Assembly: GCA_016214845.1 (NCBI GenBank)
Contig: JACRMS010000037.1
Span: forward strand, 186,001-250,000
From: Nitrospirota bacterium
GTDB lineage: Bacteria > Nitrospirota > Thermodesulfovibrionia > UBA6902
Length of the DNA: 64,000 bases
Direction: 5' to 3'
Each line of letters begins with the position of its first letter. Positions within the stretch are counted from its first letter, which is position 1. A program made the translations under genes and the position numbers. This document shows, piece by piece, positions 20,185-28,162 of this stretch. The notes below the pieces were generated by a model. The model saw only the letters and a list, made by a program, of their open reading frames with translations. It was not told where the DNA came from and did no database searches.

Positions 20185-20252
20185 TTTAGGGATTGGGGGT
20201 CAGGGGTTGGGGGTTAGTTTTTACTAATCCCTAACCCCCAATCCCTAATCCC
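20185..20252. repeat. G-rich inverted repeat with G-quadruplex motif
   Basis: The left arm (20189-20213) has four G runs with loops of 3, 3 and 2 bases, a textbook quadruplex pattern; the right arm (20224-20252) is its near-complement CCCTAACCCCCAATCCCTAA. The element lies between folD and folE. A related copy is inserted in the 5-FCL gene at 21087-21155. Confidence 0.75.
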
Positions 20253-20808
20253 TTCTTTTTATTAGTTCCAGCAATTCCATCCTGGTCGATTCTTTCGTCC
20301 GGAATATTCCTCTGACTGCTGATGTTATTGTGCGGGCATTCGGCTTTTTAATCCCCCTCATAGAGAGGCATAAATGTTCGGCGTCTATGATGACCATTGC
20401 GCCTTTGGGTTTTAATTTATCCATTATCATGTCAGCAAGCTGTGTGGTCAGGCGCTCCTGGACCTGCGGCCTCTTTGCGAACATCTCGACTGCTTTTGCA
20501 AGTTCGCTCAGGCCGACGATCTTACCGCCTGAGGGGATATACGCGACATGCGCCTTGCCTATGAAAGGCAGAAGGTGGTGCTCACACACTGAGTAAAAAG
20601 GAATGTCCTTCAGCAGCACCATCTCATCGTGGCTTTCGCCCTCGATGGGTTTTAATAATTCCTCTGCCGGGGTTTCTAATCCCGCGAATATCTCCTCGTA
20701 CAGTTTTGCAATACGAGAGGGCGTGTCCTTCAGTCCCGCCCTTTCAGCATCTTCGCCGATGCCTTCGAGAATCAGCCTTACGCCTTTTTCAATTTTCTTT
20801 CTGTCCAT
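20245..20808 (-). CDS. folE: GTP cyclohydrolase I
   Basis: A 187-residue FolE with the full signature: [20 protein letters not shown] (zinc Cys and two His), [20 protein letters not shown], and the second zinc Cys in [10 protein letters not shown]. It makes dihydroneopterin triphosphate from GTP, the first step of folate synthesis, and so supplies the cofactor used by the neighbouring C1 genes. The 3' end lies inside the C-rich arm of the repeat at 20185-20252, so the last residues (ELIKRRD) border repeat DNA. Confidence 0.95.
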   Translation of the reverse strand: MDRKKIEKGVRLILEGIGEDAERAGLKDTPSRIAKLYEEIFAGLETPAEELLKPIEGESHDEMVLLKDIPFYSVCEHHLLPFIGKAHVAYIPSGGKIVGLSELAKAVEMFAKRPQVQERLTTQLADMIMDKLKPKGAMVIIDAEHLCLSMRGIKKPNARTITSAVRGIFRTKESTRMELLELIKRRD

Positions 20809-20817
20809 ATCTAATTA

Positions 20818-20965
20818 AACCACGGAGGCACTGAGACACAGAGAATAATATTCGTCCACAGATTACCCAGATTTTCACAGATTTATTAGGAAGCTTTTTC
20901 TTAATCTGTGTCATCTGCGAAATCTGTGGATTTCTTTCTCTGTGCCTCCGTGTCTCTGTGGTTAA
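20818..20965. repeat. ACAGAGGCAC-type dispersed inverted repeat
   Basis: AACCACGGAGGCACTGAGAC at the left and its near-complement TCTGTGCCTCCGTGTCTCTG at the right enclose CCACAGATT/AATCTGTG blocks. Half of it forms the 3' end of the 5-FCL gene. A related element is at 33733-33850. Confidence 0.75.
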
Positions 20966-21590
20966 TCTCCTTTTTTCTGCAAACAATTGTTCTTTTCTCT
21001 GTTATTATCCTGTCCATCTTTACATCATGCTTTTCACTTGGTATCTCAGAAGCGATCTGCTCTTCAAAGGCAAGCGCAATGAGAACGGGTTTTGGGGGTT
21101 GGGGGTTTGGGATTAGTTTTTCTTTTCTGACCCCTGATCCCTGGTCCCTAATCCCTGAAAACAGCTTGTCATAATATCCTGCGCCGTATCCGAGACGGTT
21201 TCCGTTTTTATCGAAACCCGCGCCTGGAACGATCACGATATCAATATCGTTCAATTTTCTTTCACTTGCCGTTCTAATCACCGGCTCTGGAATCCCCATG
21301 TAGCCCGGTTCAATTTCGGAAATATTATTTATCGCAAAAAGCCTTAACATTTCCTTTTTGTTTTCAACCCTCGGCAAGACCACATTCTTTTTTAATTTCA
21401 ATGTATGCGCTATACACGTCATTGTGTCTACCTCGCTTCTGAATGAAGCGTAAAACAACATGCTCTTTGCCTTCTTGAAGTCAGCCGACGCATAAAGTCT
21501 TTTCCTTATGGCCGCCTCTTTTACCTTCTTTTCCTGAAGCCCGATACGGTTTCTTTTTTTTAAAAGTCTTTCTCTGAGGGCCTTCTTCAA
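20901..21590 (-). CDS. 5-formyltetrahydrofolate cyclo-ligase, altered by repeats
   Basis: A 229-residue protein. Residues 1-143 and the LIALAFEEQIASEIP...DRIITEKRTIVC block are normal 5-FCL (MTHFS), including PRVENKKEMLRL and the GYGAGYYDKLFSG loop. It converts 5-formyl-THF to methenyl-THF. Two parts are foreign: about 23 residues (RDQGSGVRKEKL...PQPPKP) encoded by a G-rich repeat at 21087-21155, inserted in frame before LIALAFEEQ, and the last 23 residues (EINHRDTEAQRKKSTDFADD) encoded by the ACAGAGGCAC repeat. Whether the enzyme still folds is open; the insert sits in a surface loop. It overlaps cooC by four bases. Confidence 0.85.
   Translation of the reverse strand: MKKALRERLLKKRNRIGLQEKKVKEAAIRKRLYASADFKKAKSMLFYASFRSEVDTMTCIAHTLKLKKNVVLPRVENKKEMLRLFAINNISEIEPGYMGIPEPVIRTASERKLNDIDIVIVPGAGFDKNGNRLGYGAGYYDKLFSGIRDQGSGVRKEKLIPNPQPPKPVLIALAFEEQIASEIPSEKHDVKMDRIITEKRTIVCRKKEINHRDTEAQRKKSTDFADDTD
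21087..21155. repeat. G-rich repeat inside the 5-FCL coding region
   Basis: About 69 bp, a multiple of three, with four G runs (21087-21111) and a downstream C-rich arm (CCCCTGATCCCTGGTCCCTA). It is the same family as the intergenic element at 20185-20252. Its borders are estimated from where normal 5-FCL protein similarity stops and resumes. Confidence 0.7.
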
Positions 21591-22360
21591 ATTGCTTTTT
21601 CCAGGTTGTCCTTGATAGCTTTTGCCTCGTCAAGGGTCTTTTGAGATGCCTTATAAGACGGCAGGCCGTTAATATCCAGTTCCATGATACTTTCGTTAAA
21701 GCTTATCTGGCCTATAAAGTCCATATCACTCAGGTTGTTTTTAATGAAAAGGACATCCTCTTCTTTCCTGACCTTGTTGGCGACGATAAATACCTTTTTT
21801 ACACCGAGGCCTTTTGCGAGACTTTTCACAGCAACCGCCGTCTGGATGCTCCTCTGTCCCGGCTCAACAACAACAATGAACGCGTTGACTCCCTCGGCTG
21901 TACCTCTTGTGAAGTGCTCTATGCCCGCCTCCATGTCAACGATGACAACCTCATCTCTTTCTACGATAAGGTGTTTTAAGAGCCTTCTCAACAGCGCGTG
22001 TTCAGGGCAATAACAGCCTGATGCCGCGAACTTTGATTTACCCATCACGAGCAGGGTGATATTGTTGATTTTAAAGCCGAAGCCTTCGGGGATGTCATCC
22101 ACCCTCGGGTTGATCTTGAATATGCCCCCGCTGGTCCCGGGCTTTGCGCCGGTCCTTTCCTCGATTAACTCCGCTATCTCGGCAATGGGCCTTATCTTTT
22201 CTATTTCATTCCTTGAGATGCCGAGGGCTGATGCAAAGTTCGCGTCGGGGTCCGCGTCCACCGCAATCACTTTTTTCCCTTCCGTTGAATATAAATGACT
22301 TAACAGGGCGGAGACAGTGGTCTTTCCAACTCCGCCTTTTCCTGTAATTGCGATTTTCAT
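21587..22360 (-). CDS. cooC: CooC-type nickel-insertion ATPase for CO dehydrogenase
   Basis: A 257-residue MinD/ArsA-like P-loop ATPase with deviant Walker A GKGGVGKTT (7-15), DADPDANFASALGI, the metal-binding CxC in SGCYCPEHALL, and VDMEAGIEHFTRGTAEGV. CooC proteins insert nickel into the C-cluster of CO dehydrogenase/acetyl-CoA synthase. No CODH gene is in the window, so this is indirect evidence that one lies elsewhere. It is first in the minus-strand cluster cooC-fcl-folE-folD-metV-metF and has a recognisable promoter at 22461-22490. Confidence 0.85.
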   Translation of the reverse strand: MKIAITGKGGVGKTTVSALLSHLYSTEGKKVIAVDADPDANFASALGISRNEIEKIRPIAEIAELIEERTGAKPGTSGGIFKINPRVDDIPEGFGFKINNITLLVMGKSKFAASGCYCPEHALLRRLLKHLIVERDEVVIVDMEAGIEHFTRGTAEGVNAFIVVVEPGQRSIQTAVAVKSLAKGLGVKKVFIVANKVRKEEDVLFIKNNLSDMDFIGQISFNESIMELDINGLPSYKASQKTLDEAKAIKDNLEKAI

Positions 22361-22460
22361 GTGAAATTTACCTTCAAATCATCAGGAGCGTTCTGTATGT
22401 TGTATCAAACAAGCTAAAGACCAAAATGCCTTTCGGGGATATTGCTCCAAAAGAGTAAAA

Positions 22461-22490
22461 ATACTACCATTTAAACAGGGGCTTTGTCAA
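22461..22490 (-). promoter_or_regulatory. Sigma70-type promoter of the cooC cluster
   Basis: Read on the minus strand: TTGACA (22485-22490), an 18-bp spacer and TAGTAT (22461-22466). Predicted +1 is near 22454, giving a leader of about 94 bases before cooC. Confidence 0.6.
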
Positions 22491-22565
22491 AAATTTGCTA
22501 TAAATTTGTGCTGGTTTTATAATTTAATTAAAGGTTTTAATAAAAAGAGACGAATAACGATAGTG

Positions 22566-24218
22566 ATGACAATATATTTAAAATCAAAGTTCAGCGTTGA
22601 TGAGACAAAGGGCAGATTTAACCTGCGAAGATACTTTTCCATCTTCAGTTTCGGGATCATTATACTTTTAACAATAGTCTTGAGCGCCCTCGTTTACTGG
22701 AACCAGCGGGACTCACTGGTTGAATATTCAATATCCTCAGCCGTGACTTTTGCACAACAATTGAATACCCGGATACATGAAAAATTTATTCATACGGATT
22801 TAGCAAAAGGCAATAACCTGCGGATAGATAAAGACTCGCCGGTGCACCTGGAGCTTGACAATATCGCGGAAATATTTTTGAAAGATTATGTTGATGTTAA
22901 GAAGATCAAGATGTTTAACCTTGAAGGGAAAGTTGTTTATTCAACCGAGCACGAAGACATCGGGCTTATAAGCAATAGCGATACAATGAAAAAGGCCTTA
23001 TCCGGCCGGACAGCTTCGAAACTGACAAAACGCGAGACGCCGTTCAGGGAAGATTCATCAAACAGGGGCAAGAAATTCAACATAGACGTGCTTGAAATTT
23101 ATGTCCCCATCTACAGGGACTTAAATATTTCTTCGCAGGAAGAAATTATCGGGGCGTTTGAACTTTATAAAGATGTGAGCCCCCTTTTCAGTTTGATGAG
23201 GGAGCAGTTTTACAAGGTGCCTTTACTGCTTATTATTTCAATGGGGTTACTTTACCTTTTCCTGCAGATGATAATTAAGAAAGCCAACACTATAATTAAC
23301 AGGCAGCATGAAGAAATGGACTTGCATAACGCGGAGCTTGAGGAGGCACAGAAAAGGATAAAGGTTGCGATAGATGAAGTTATTGAGAACGGAAGTTTTC
23401 ATGTCAGGCTTCAGTGCGACAACCTATTAAAATGCTGGGAGGTCAAAAATTGCGGACAGGTCAAATGTCCCAGCTTTAAATCCGACAACTTAAGATGCTG
23501 GCAGGTGTCCGGCACTTTCTGCGGGGGCAAGGTGCAGGGGTATTTCGCCAACAAATACGGTGATTGCAGGAAATGTGATATTTTTCAAAATGCATTCAAA
23601 GACAGGATCAGCATGATCGGCGAAAGCTTTAATAACATGATGATGCTCCTTGAGAGCAAGCACCAGGAATTGCAGAAATTAAATGAGAGGCTGAAGATCC
23701 TTATCGACACCGACCCGTTAACGGAAATAGGAAACCGCAGGAGCTTCCAGAAAAGGATGGAGAATGTTCACCTGCTGTCGGTCAGATACAATCATCCCTA
23801 CAGCATTATTATTTGCGACGTTGATAATTTTAAATCTTATAATGATACACACGGCCATCAGAAGGGCGACTATGCCCTTATCTCAATAGCCAATGCCATG
23901 AAGGCCTCACTCAGAAGGACGGACGAGATATTCAGATGGGGCGGTGAAGAATTTATTATTATCCTGCCCGAGCAGAACCTGACATCCTCTTTGACAGTTG
24001 CGGAGAACCTCAGGGCGCAGGTTGAGTCGCTCGGGATACCGCATCACGGCTGTGCTCTAAAAATATTAACTGTCAGCGTCGGAGTTGCCTGCAATATCGC
24101 AGAGAATGTTAAATACATTTCATGGGAGAGCGTGATCAAACAGGCCGATGACGAGCTTTACAAGGCAAAGTCGGCAGGGAAAAACTGTGTATCTCCCACT
24201 GCAAATATAAAAAACTGA
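22566..24218 (+). CDS. Membrane diguanylate cyclase with two-CW domain
   Basis: A 550-residue protein. A first transmembrane segment (about 27-48) and a second near residue 220 (LLLIISMGLLYLFLQMII) enclose a periplasmic sensor domain; a cytoplasmic Cys-rich two-CW module follows from about residue 285 (LKCWEVKNCGQVKCPSF, LRCWQVSGTFCGG, YGDCRKCDIF), then a GGDEF domain with GGEEF at 459-463 and an intact RRTD inhibitory site. It should make c-di-GMP in response to a periplasmic signal, possibly tuned by a metal or redox centre in the two-CW part. Start codon choice is uncertain: ATG at 22566 is preferred, but a TTG at 22506 is also open. Confidence 0.87.
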   Translation: MTIYLKSKFSVDETKGRFNLRRYFSIFSFGIIILLTIVLSALVYWNQRDSLVEYSISSAVTFAQQLNTRIHEKFIHTDLAKGNNLRIDKDSPVHLELDNIAEIFLKDYVDVKKIKMFNLEGKVVYSTEHEDIGLISNSDTMKKALSGRTASKLTKRETPFREDSSNRGKKFNIDVLEIYVPIYRDLNISSQEEIIGAFELYKDVSPLFSLMREQFYKVPLLLIISMGLLYLFLQMIIKKANTIINRQHEEMDLHNAELEEAQKRIKVAIDEVIENGSFHVRLQCDNLLKCWEVKNCGQVKCPSFKSDNLRCWQVSGTFCGGKVQGYFANKYGDCRKCDIFQNAFKDRISMIGESFNNMMMLLESKHQELQKLNERLKILIDTDPLTEIGNRRSFQKRMENVHLLSVRYNHPYSIIICDVDNFKSYNDTHGHQKGDYALISIANAMKASLRRTDEIFRWGGEEFIIILPEQNLTSSLTVAENLRAQVESLGIPHHGCALKILTVSVGVACNIAENVKYISWESVIKQADDELYKAKSAGKNCVSPTANIKN

Positions 24219-24289
24219 CCTCATTACTCCTTCTGTTTAATTCCAATAACTGCTTTATACAGCGTCATAGCATTCCTTCACTCCTGTTG

Positions 24290-24295
24290 TATAAT
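24290..24295 (+). promoter_or_regulatory. -10 element placing +1 on the DUF401 start codon
   Basis: TATAAT with the predicted +1 exactly at the A of the ATG at 24302; there is no Shine-Dalgarno sequence. The -35 region is poor. One of a group of similar cases. Confidence 0.5.
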
Positions 24296-24301
24296 TAACG
24301 G

Positions 24302-25504
24302 ATGATCGACATCCTTAAAATCCTGTCAGTGCTTGCTATCATGGTGCTTCTCCTGAAAAGGCGGTGGAACCTCGGATTGGTAATGGTCCTCTCATCCGTT
24401 ATACTCGCCTTCTTCTATCTGCTCGCGCCGCTCGATTTCCTGAAGGCTTTTTATTCCGGGTCAACGGACAAAACAACCATCAGCCTGATCGCGGCGCTTC
24501 TCCTCATAAGAATTTTTGAGAACGTCATGAGGAAGAACGGGATTATGCAGCAGATGATGGATTCATTCAGGGGGGTTGTAATGGACAGGCGGATACTGAT
24601 GGCGTCAATGCCCGCGCTTATCGGGCTTTTGCCATCAATGGGAGGTGCGCTCTTTTCCGCGCCCATGGTGGACGAGGCGTCAAAAAGCATCAACATTTCC
24701 CAGGAGAAAAAGGCATTCGTAAATTATGTGTTCAGGCATCCCTGGGAATTTATACTGCCTCTTTACCCAGGCGTGATCCTCGCGTCCGCCATTACTTCGT
24801 ATTCTCTGAGAGAGTTAATGCTTGCCAATCTGCCGTATGCCGTCTGCCTTGTGATCGGAGGGACTGTCTGGGGATTGAGAGGCATCGGAATGCAGAGAGA
24901 GGGTTTCAAAAAAATATCCGGCGCCGGGCTGAGGAGCTTTCTTCCCTTAGCTATCATTTTGATCATGGTAATAGTCTTTCATCTGAATTTATCGATCTGC
25001 CTCAGCGCGGTGATCATCGGCATGTTTGTTGTGTTCAAGTATCCTGTGAAAAATATTTTTCAGAGTTTAAGGGAGGGTTTTTCATGGGAGATCGTGTTGA
25101 TCATACTTGGAGCGATGACCTTCAAGGCGGTGCTCAATTATTCCGGGGCGGTTGCAAACATAAGCAAATTTTTCGTGGAAGAGGGTATTCCAGTATTGCC
25201 CGCGCTGTTTTTCCTGCCGTTCATTTACGGGCTCCTCACCGGGCTTACCGTAGGTTTTGTCGGCAGCACATTTCCGATCATCCTCGGACTTGAGAATGCG
25301 CATCACATAGGCGCTATTTCCTTTGCGTTTGCCTCAGGATATGTCGGAGTGCTTTTATCCCCGGTCCATCTCTGTCTTGTTTTGACAAGGGAATATTTCA
25401 AGGCCGCAATGAACGGCATTTACAAAAAGACCATAAAGGTGTGCGTATTGATCATGCTTGCCGCTCTGGCGGAGTATCTTATTTCAAGCCGTTATTGGCA
25501 ATGA
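24302..25504 (+). CDS. DUF401 family membrane protein (permease-like)
   Basis: A 400-residue polytopic membrane protein with about ten to twelve hydrophobic segments. The central GLLPSMGGALFSAPMVDEAS and VFRHPWEFILPLYPGVIL stretches are characteristic of DUF401, a family related to gluconate/citrate-type ion transporters but without a proven substrate. It appears monocistronic and is followed by a hairpin with a T run (25528-25557). Translation probably starts without a leader (see the -10 element at 24290). Confidence 0.85.
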   Translation: MIDILKILSVLAIMVLLLKRRWNLGLVMVLSSVILAFFYLLAPLDFLKAFYSGSTDKTTISLIAALLLIRIFENVMRKNGIMQQMMDSFRGVVMDRRILMASMPALIGLLPSMGGALFSAPMVDEASKSINISQEKKAFVNYVFRHPWEFILPLYPGVILASAITSYSLRELMLANLPYAVCLVIGGTVWGLRGIGMQREGFKKISGAGLRSFLPLAIILIMVIVFHLNLSICLSAVIIGMFVVFKYPVKNIFQSLREGFSWEIVLIILGAMTFKAVLNYSGAVANISKFFVEEGIPVLPALFFLPFIYGLLTGLTVGFVGSTFPIILGLENAHHIGAISFAFASGYVGVLLSPVHLCLVLTREYFKAAMNGIYKKTIKVCVLIMLAALAEYLISSRYWQ

Positions 25505-25523
25505 TAGTGTAAAAGCCGGTCTT

Positions 25524-25615
25524 GTCACCCTGAATTTATTTCAGGGTCTCAGTATTTTTTTGTGGATATAGATGCTGAAACAATACTGAATCAAGTTCAG
25601 CACAAGGTTCAGCAT
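25524..25615. repeat. CCCTGAA/TTCAGGG dispersed palindromic repeat
   Basis: GTCACCCTGAATTTATTTCA (hairpin 25528-25546, followed by TATTTTTTT and possibly acting as terminator) is followed by a second palindromic part with TGCTGAAAC and GTTCAGCATGAC. The two ends, GTCACCC and CATGAC, are the usual borders of this repeat type. Confidence 0.65.
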
Positions 25616-25645
25616 GACAGTCTGTAAAATATTCTGCGCAAAGGT

Positions 25646-25675
25646 TTGACTTGTTGTAATCAGGCAAATTAAACT
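25646..25675 (+). promoter_or_regulatory. Promoter of the FG-GAP gene
   Basis: TTGACT (25646-25651), an 18-bp spacer and TAAACT (25670-25675). Predicted +1 is 25682, one base from the A of the ATG at 25681; no Shine-Dalgarno sequence is present. Confidence 0.5.
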
Positions 25676-25680
25676 TACAT

Positions 25681-26793
25681 ATGCTCAGGAAATTGTGGCC
25701 GTTATTACTGATCGCTTTTATAATTTTAACGGTCCTTCACGTACATTACTACGCGGATTATCAAACAACGCTTTTACCCGGTGTACATATTCAGGACGGC
25801 GCATCCGATCTGAAGGCCAATCATTGGTCGGTCCCGGTTGTATTTGACTGGGACAGTGACGGAAAGAAAGATCTCCTGATCGGCAATAGCTACACAGACG
25901 AAGGCAAGGTCAGGCATGGATACATTAGTTTTTATAAAAACACAGGCGCTGACCCCGCACCTTCTTTCGATGGTTTTATTTACCTGCAGACCTGTGATAA
26001 AGAGTGCTCGCCTTTAAATACCTCTGCCTTTGGCTGACTTGGTTCGTATCCGGCAGTCGTGGACTGGGACAATGACGGAAGACATGATTTACTGGTAGGC
26101 GATACAAACGGAAATGTCCAGATATTTCTAAACGTAAACAGTAATTCAGATCCGGTACTATCGGGCGGCAAATATATACAGGCAGACAGAGGTAATCTTA
26201 ATGCCGGCAACAGGGCGGCCCCTGTTGCAGACGACTGGAACGGTGACGGTAAGAAAGACCTGATCATCGGCAGCATAGACGGGAAAATTAAAATTTATAT
26301 CAACAAAGGCACTGACGCTGAACCTGTCTTTGATTCATCATATCTCCTGCAGGTGGGCGGCAGAGATTTTGCTGTCAGCGGCAGGGCTGCACCGAGAGTG
26401 GCTGACTGGAACAAAGACGGCTTAAAAGACCTCCTCGTGGGTGATCTGGAAGGCTATGTTTATTATTTAAAAAACGCCGGCACGAACAGCGCGCCTGTAT
26501 TTAAAAGGGCTGAAAAACTTTTTCTCAGAAACGGCGATTTCCTCCGGTATCCTGATCCAGACGGCGACCCGCGCTCGCGGCTTTATGTTACGGACTGGAA
26601 TAACGACGGACTTGACGATATCGTGCTGGGAGGCAAAGACGGCAAGGTCATGCTGTATCTTGCGGCGCAAAAGCCATCATATTCACCCGCTGTTTTTGCA
26701 AAGAGAATATTTTTTCAGATACAGGAAAGGGCCGTTAAATTTAAAGACAGGGCCAAAGAGAAGATCAGGGGATTGAAGAAAAAATTGTGGTAG
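25681..26793 (+). CDS. FG-GAP/VCBS repeat protein interrupted by one in-frame UGA
   Basis: One continuous frame of 371 codons that is broken only by TGA at 26035-26037. An N-terminal membrane anchor (about 7-27) is followed by a beta-propeller of FG-GAP repeats with Ca-binding DWDSDGKKDLLIG, DWDNDGRHDLLVG, DWNGDGKKDLIIG, DWNKDGLKDLLVG and DWNNDGLDDIVLG motifs on both sides of the TGA. Context is SAFG-UGA-LGSYPAVVDWDNDG. A clean repeat continues right after it and nothing is missing, so the TGA is either a fresh nonsense mutation, a sequencing error or recoded selenocysteine. Relatives that I recall have Cys near this place, but I could not check. Function of the propeller is unknown (surface protein likely). 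Confidence 0.75.
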
Positions 26794-26816
26794 GTCGGTT
26801 CGCGAACCGCCCTTAC
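26790..26816. repeat. Palindromic repeat GTAGG...CCTTAC between convergent genes
   Basis: GGTTCGCGAACC is the palindromic core, flanked by GTAGGTC and GCCCTTAC. The ends supply the TAG stop of the FG-GAP gene (26791-26793) and the TAA stop of the minus-strand Nudix gene (26813-26815). Confidence 0.7.
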
Positions 26817-27328
26817 GATTTCGAATCCTTAAATTTCATATATGTCTCGATCTCGTGTTCAAAATTATCGCTGAAGATGCCTTTGCCGATATTTTCCCTG
26901 ATTTCATCAATGCCCCAGAAACGCACCTCGTCAATTTCGCCTTGATGAAATTTTATTTCTCCCGCATGAATGCATGAATGCGTGTATACAATTTCAGTCT
27001 CATAAGGGTTTGAGTGGATGTAGGTGTAAAGGAATTCCGGTCCGCAGGTTGAAACACCAAGCTCTTCCTCCATCTCACGGCGCACTGCTGCAAGGATTGT
27101 TTCTCCTGCGTCAACATGCCCTCCGACTGACGTGTCCCATTTCCCCGGTGCCACGTCCTTGTTCATCGAACGCTTCTGGAGCAATAGTTCCCCCTTCTCA
27201 TTAAACACAAGCACATGAACAACACGATGCATCAACGCCGGATTGCCGTGTATTACGGAGCGTGGAAGGGTTTTAATTACCTCACCGCGATCATTTACAA
27301 CATCAAGGAGTTCTTCGTGCATTTCCAT
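26813..27328 (-). CDS. Nudix hydrolase (Idi-like subgroup)
   Basis: A 171-residue Nudix protein with a complete box GGHVDAGETILAAVRREMEEELG. The surrounding pattern (EELLDVVNDRGEVI, RSVIHGNPALMHRVVHVLVF, LLQKRSMNKDVAPGKWD) matches the subgroup related to isopentenyl-diphosphate isomerase and YfcD. It hydrolyses a nucleoside-diphosphate-linked or similar pyrophosphate; the substrate is not readable. The frame is open to 27373, but a TATAAT at 27335-27340 puts the transcript start on the ATG at 27328, which I therefore use. Confidence 0.88.
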   Translation of the reverse strand: MEMHEELLDVVNDRGEVIKTLPRSVIHGNPALMHRVVHVLVFNEKGELLLQKRSMNKDVAPGKWDTSVGGHVDAGETILAAVRREMEEELGVSTCGPEFLYTYIHSNPYETEIVYTHSCIHAGEIKFHQGEIDEVRFWGIDEIRENIGKGIFSDNFEHEIETYMKFKDSKS

Positions 27329-27356
27329 TGCAATATTATAAACAACTTGATATAGT
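27328..27356 (+). promoter_or_regulatory. Promoter of thiD, overlapping the divergent Nudix promoter
   Basis: TTGCAA (27328-27333), a 17-bp spacer and TATAGT (27351-27356) put +1 exactly on the thiD ATG at 27363. Inside the spacer, ATTATA (27335-27340) is TATAAT on the minus strand and puts the Nudix +1 on its ATG at 27328. The two divergent promoters thus overlap completely. Confidence 0.55.
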
Positions 27357-27362
27357 CTTTTC

Positions 27363-28142
27363 ATGAAGATCAATCCTATGAAAATCGCGCTTACTATAGC
27401 CGGTTCCGACCCGAGCGGCGGGGCCGGATTTCAGGTGGATTTGCGGACCTTCAAGGCGATGGGTGTTTACGGGCTGAGCGTTCCCTCCGTGCTCACCGCG
27501 CAAAATACGAGAGGCGTCAACAGCGTACACGAACTGCCTGAGGATTTTTTCACGGCGCAGCTCGATACGCTCCTTGACGATGTAAGGCCCGACGCACTCA
27601 AGACAGGCATGATCTACACTGCGCAAAACATGAAGATCATCGCTGAAAAAATAAAGGAATACTCCCTTGATAACCTCGTTGTCGATCCGATAATTATCTC
27701 ATCCACCGGGGTGCCGCTTATAAAAGAAGAGGCCCTGAAGGCAATGAAGGATTATCTGCTGCCCGCGGCCAAGGTCATCACCCCGAATATAAACGAAGCC
27801 TCCGCCCTCACCGGCATTGACATTCAGGACAAAAATGATATGAAGGATGCCGCCATAAAACTGAAAGATTACGGCGTTCAGTCGGTGATAATTACGGGCG
27901 GGCACATGAAGGGAAAGGCAATGGACCTGCTTTTTGACGGGGCAGAATTTATGTCTCTTGAAAATAAAAAACTTGAAGGGAAATATCACGGCACCGGGTG
28001 TGTTTTTTCAGCGGCGATCGCGGCATGTCTTGCGCTTGATTACGGAATAATAGAGGCCTTTATAAAGGCAAAGGAATTCACGTTTGACGCTATAAAGTCA
28101 GCGGGCTCGGTCGGCAGCGGCATGAAGGTCTTAAATATATAA
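27363..28142 (+). CDS. thiD: Hydroxymethylpyrimidine/phosphomethylpyrimidine kinase
   Basis: A 259-residue ribokinase-fold protein with IALTIAGSDPSGGAGFQVDL at the N-terminus, VPSVLTAQNTRGV, TPNINEASALTG and the anion-hole motif HGTGCVFSAAIAA at the C-terminus. It phosphorylates HMP and then HMP-P in thiamine synthesis. ATG 27363 is favoured over ATG 27378 because the predicted transcript starts there. I see no TPP riboswitch; there is no room for one. Confidence 0.93.
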   Translation: MKINPMKIALTIAGSDPSGGAGFQVDLRTFKAMGVYGLSVPSVLTAQNTRGVNSVHELPEDFFTAQLDTLLDDVRPDALKTGMIYTAQNMKIIAEKIKEYSLDNLVVDPIIISSTGVPLIKEEALKAMKDYLLPAAKVITPNINEASALTGIDIQDKNDMKDAAIKLKDYGVQSVIITGGHMKGKAMDLLFDGAEFMSLENKKLEGKYHGTGCVFSAAIAACLALDYGIIEAFIKAKEFTFDAIKSAGSVGSGMKVLNI

Positions 28143-28162
28143 AGCAGGGGATGAAGGCGACA

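Noticed and set aside
20789-20986. Short minus-strand frame between folE and 5-FCL
   Set aside because: Encoded wholly by the ACAGAGGCAC repeat.
19190-21160. CRISPR-like array
   Set aside because: Repeats are of different families and are not regularly spaced; no spacers or cas genes.
27329-27362. TPP riboswitch before thiD
   Set aside because: Only 34 bases lie between divergent start codons; the THI element does not fit.
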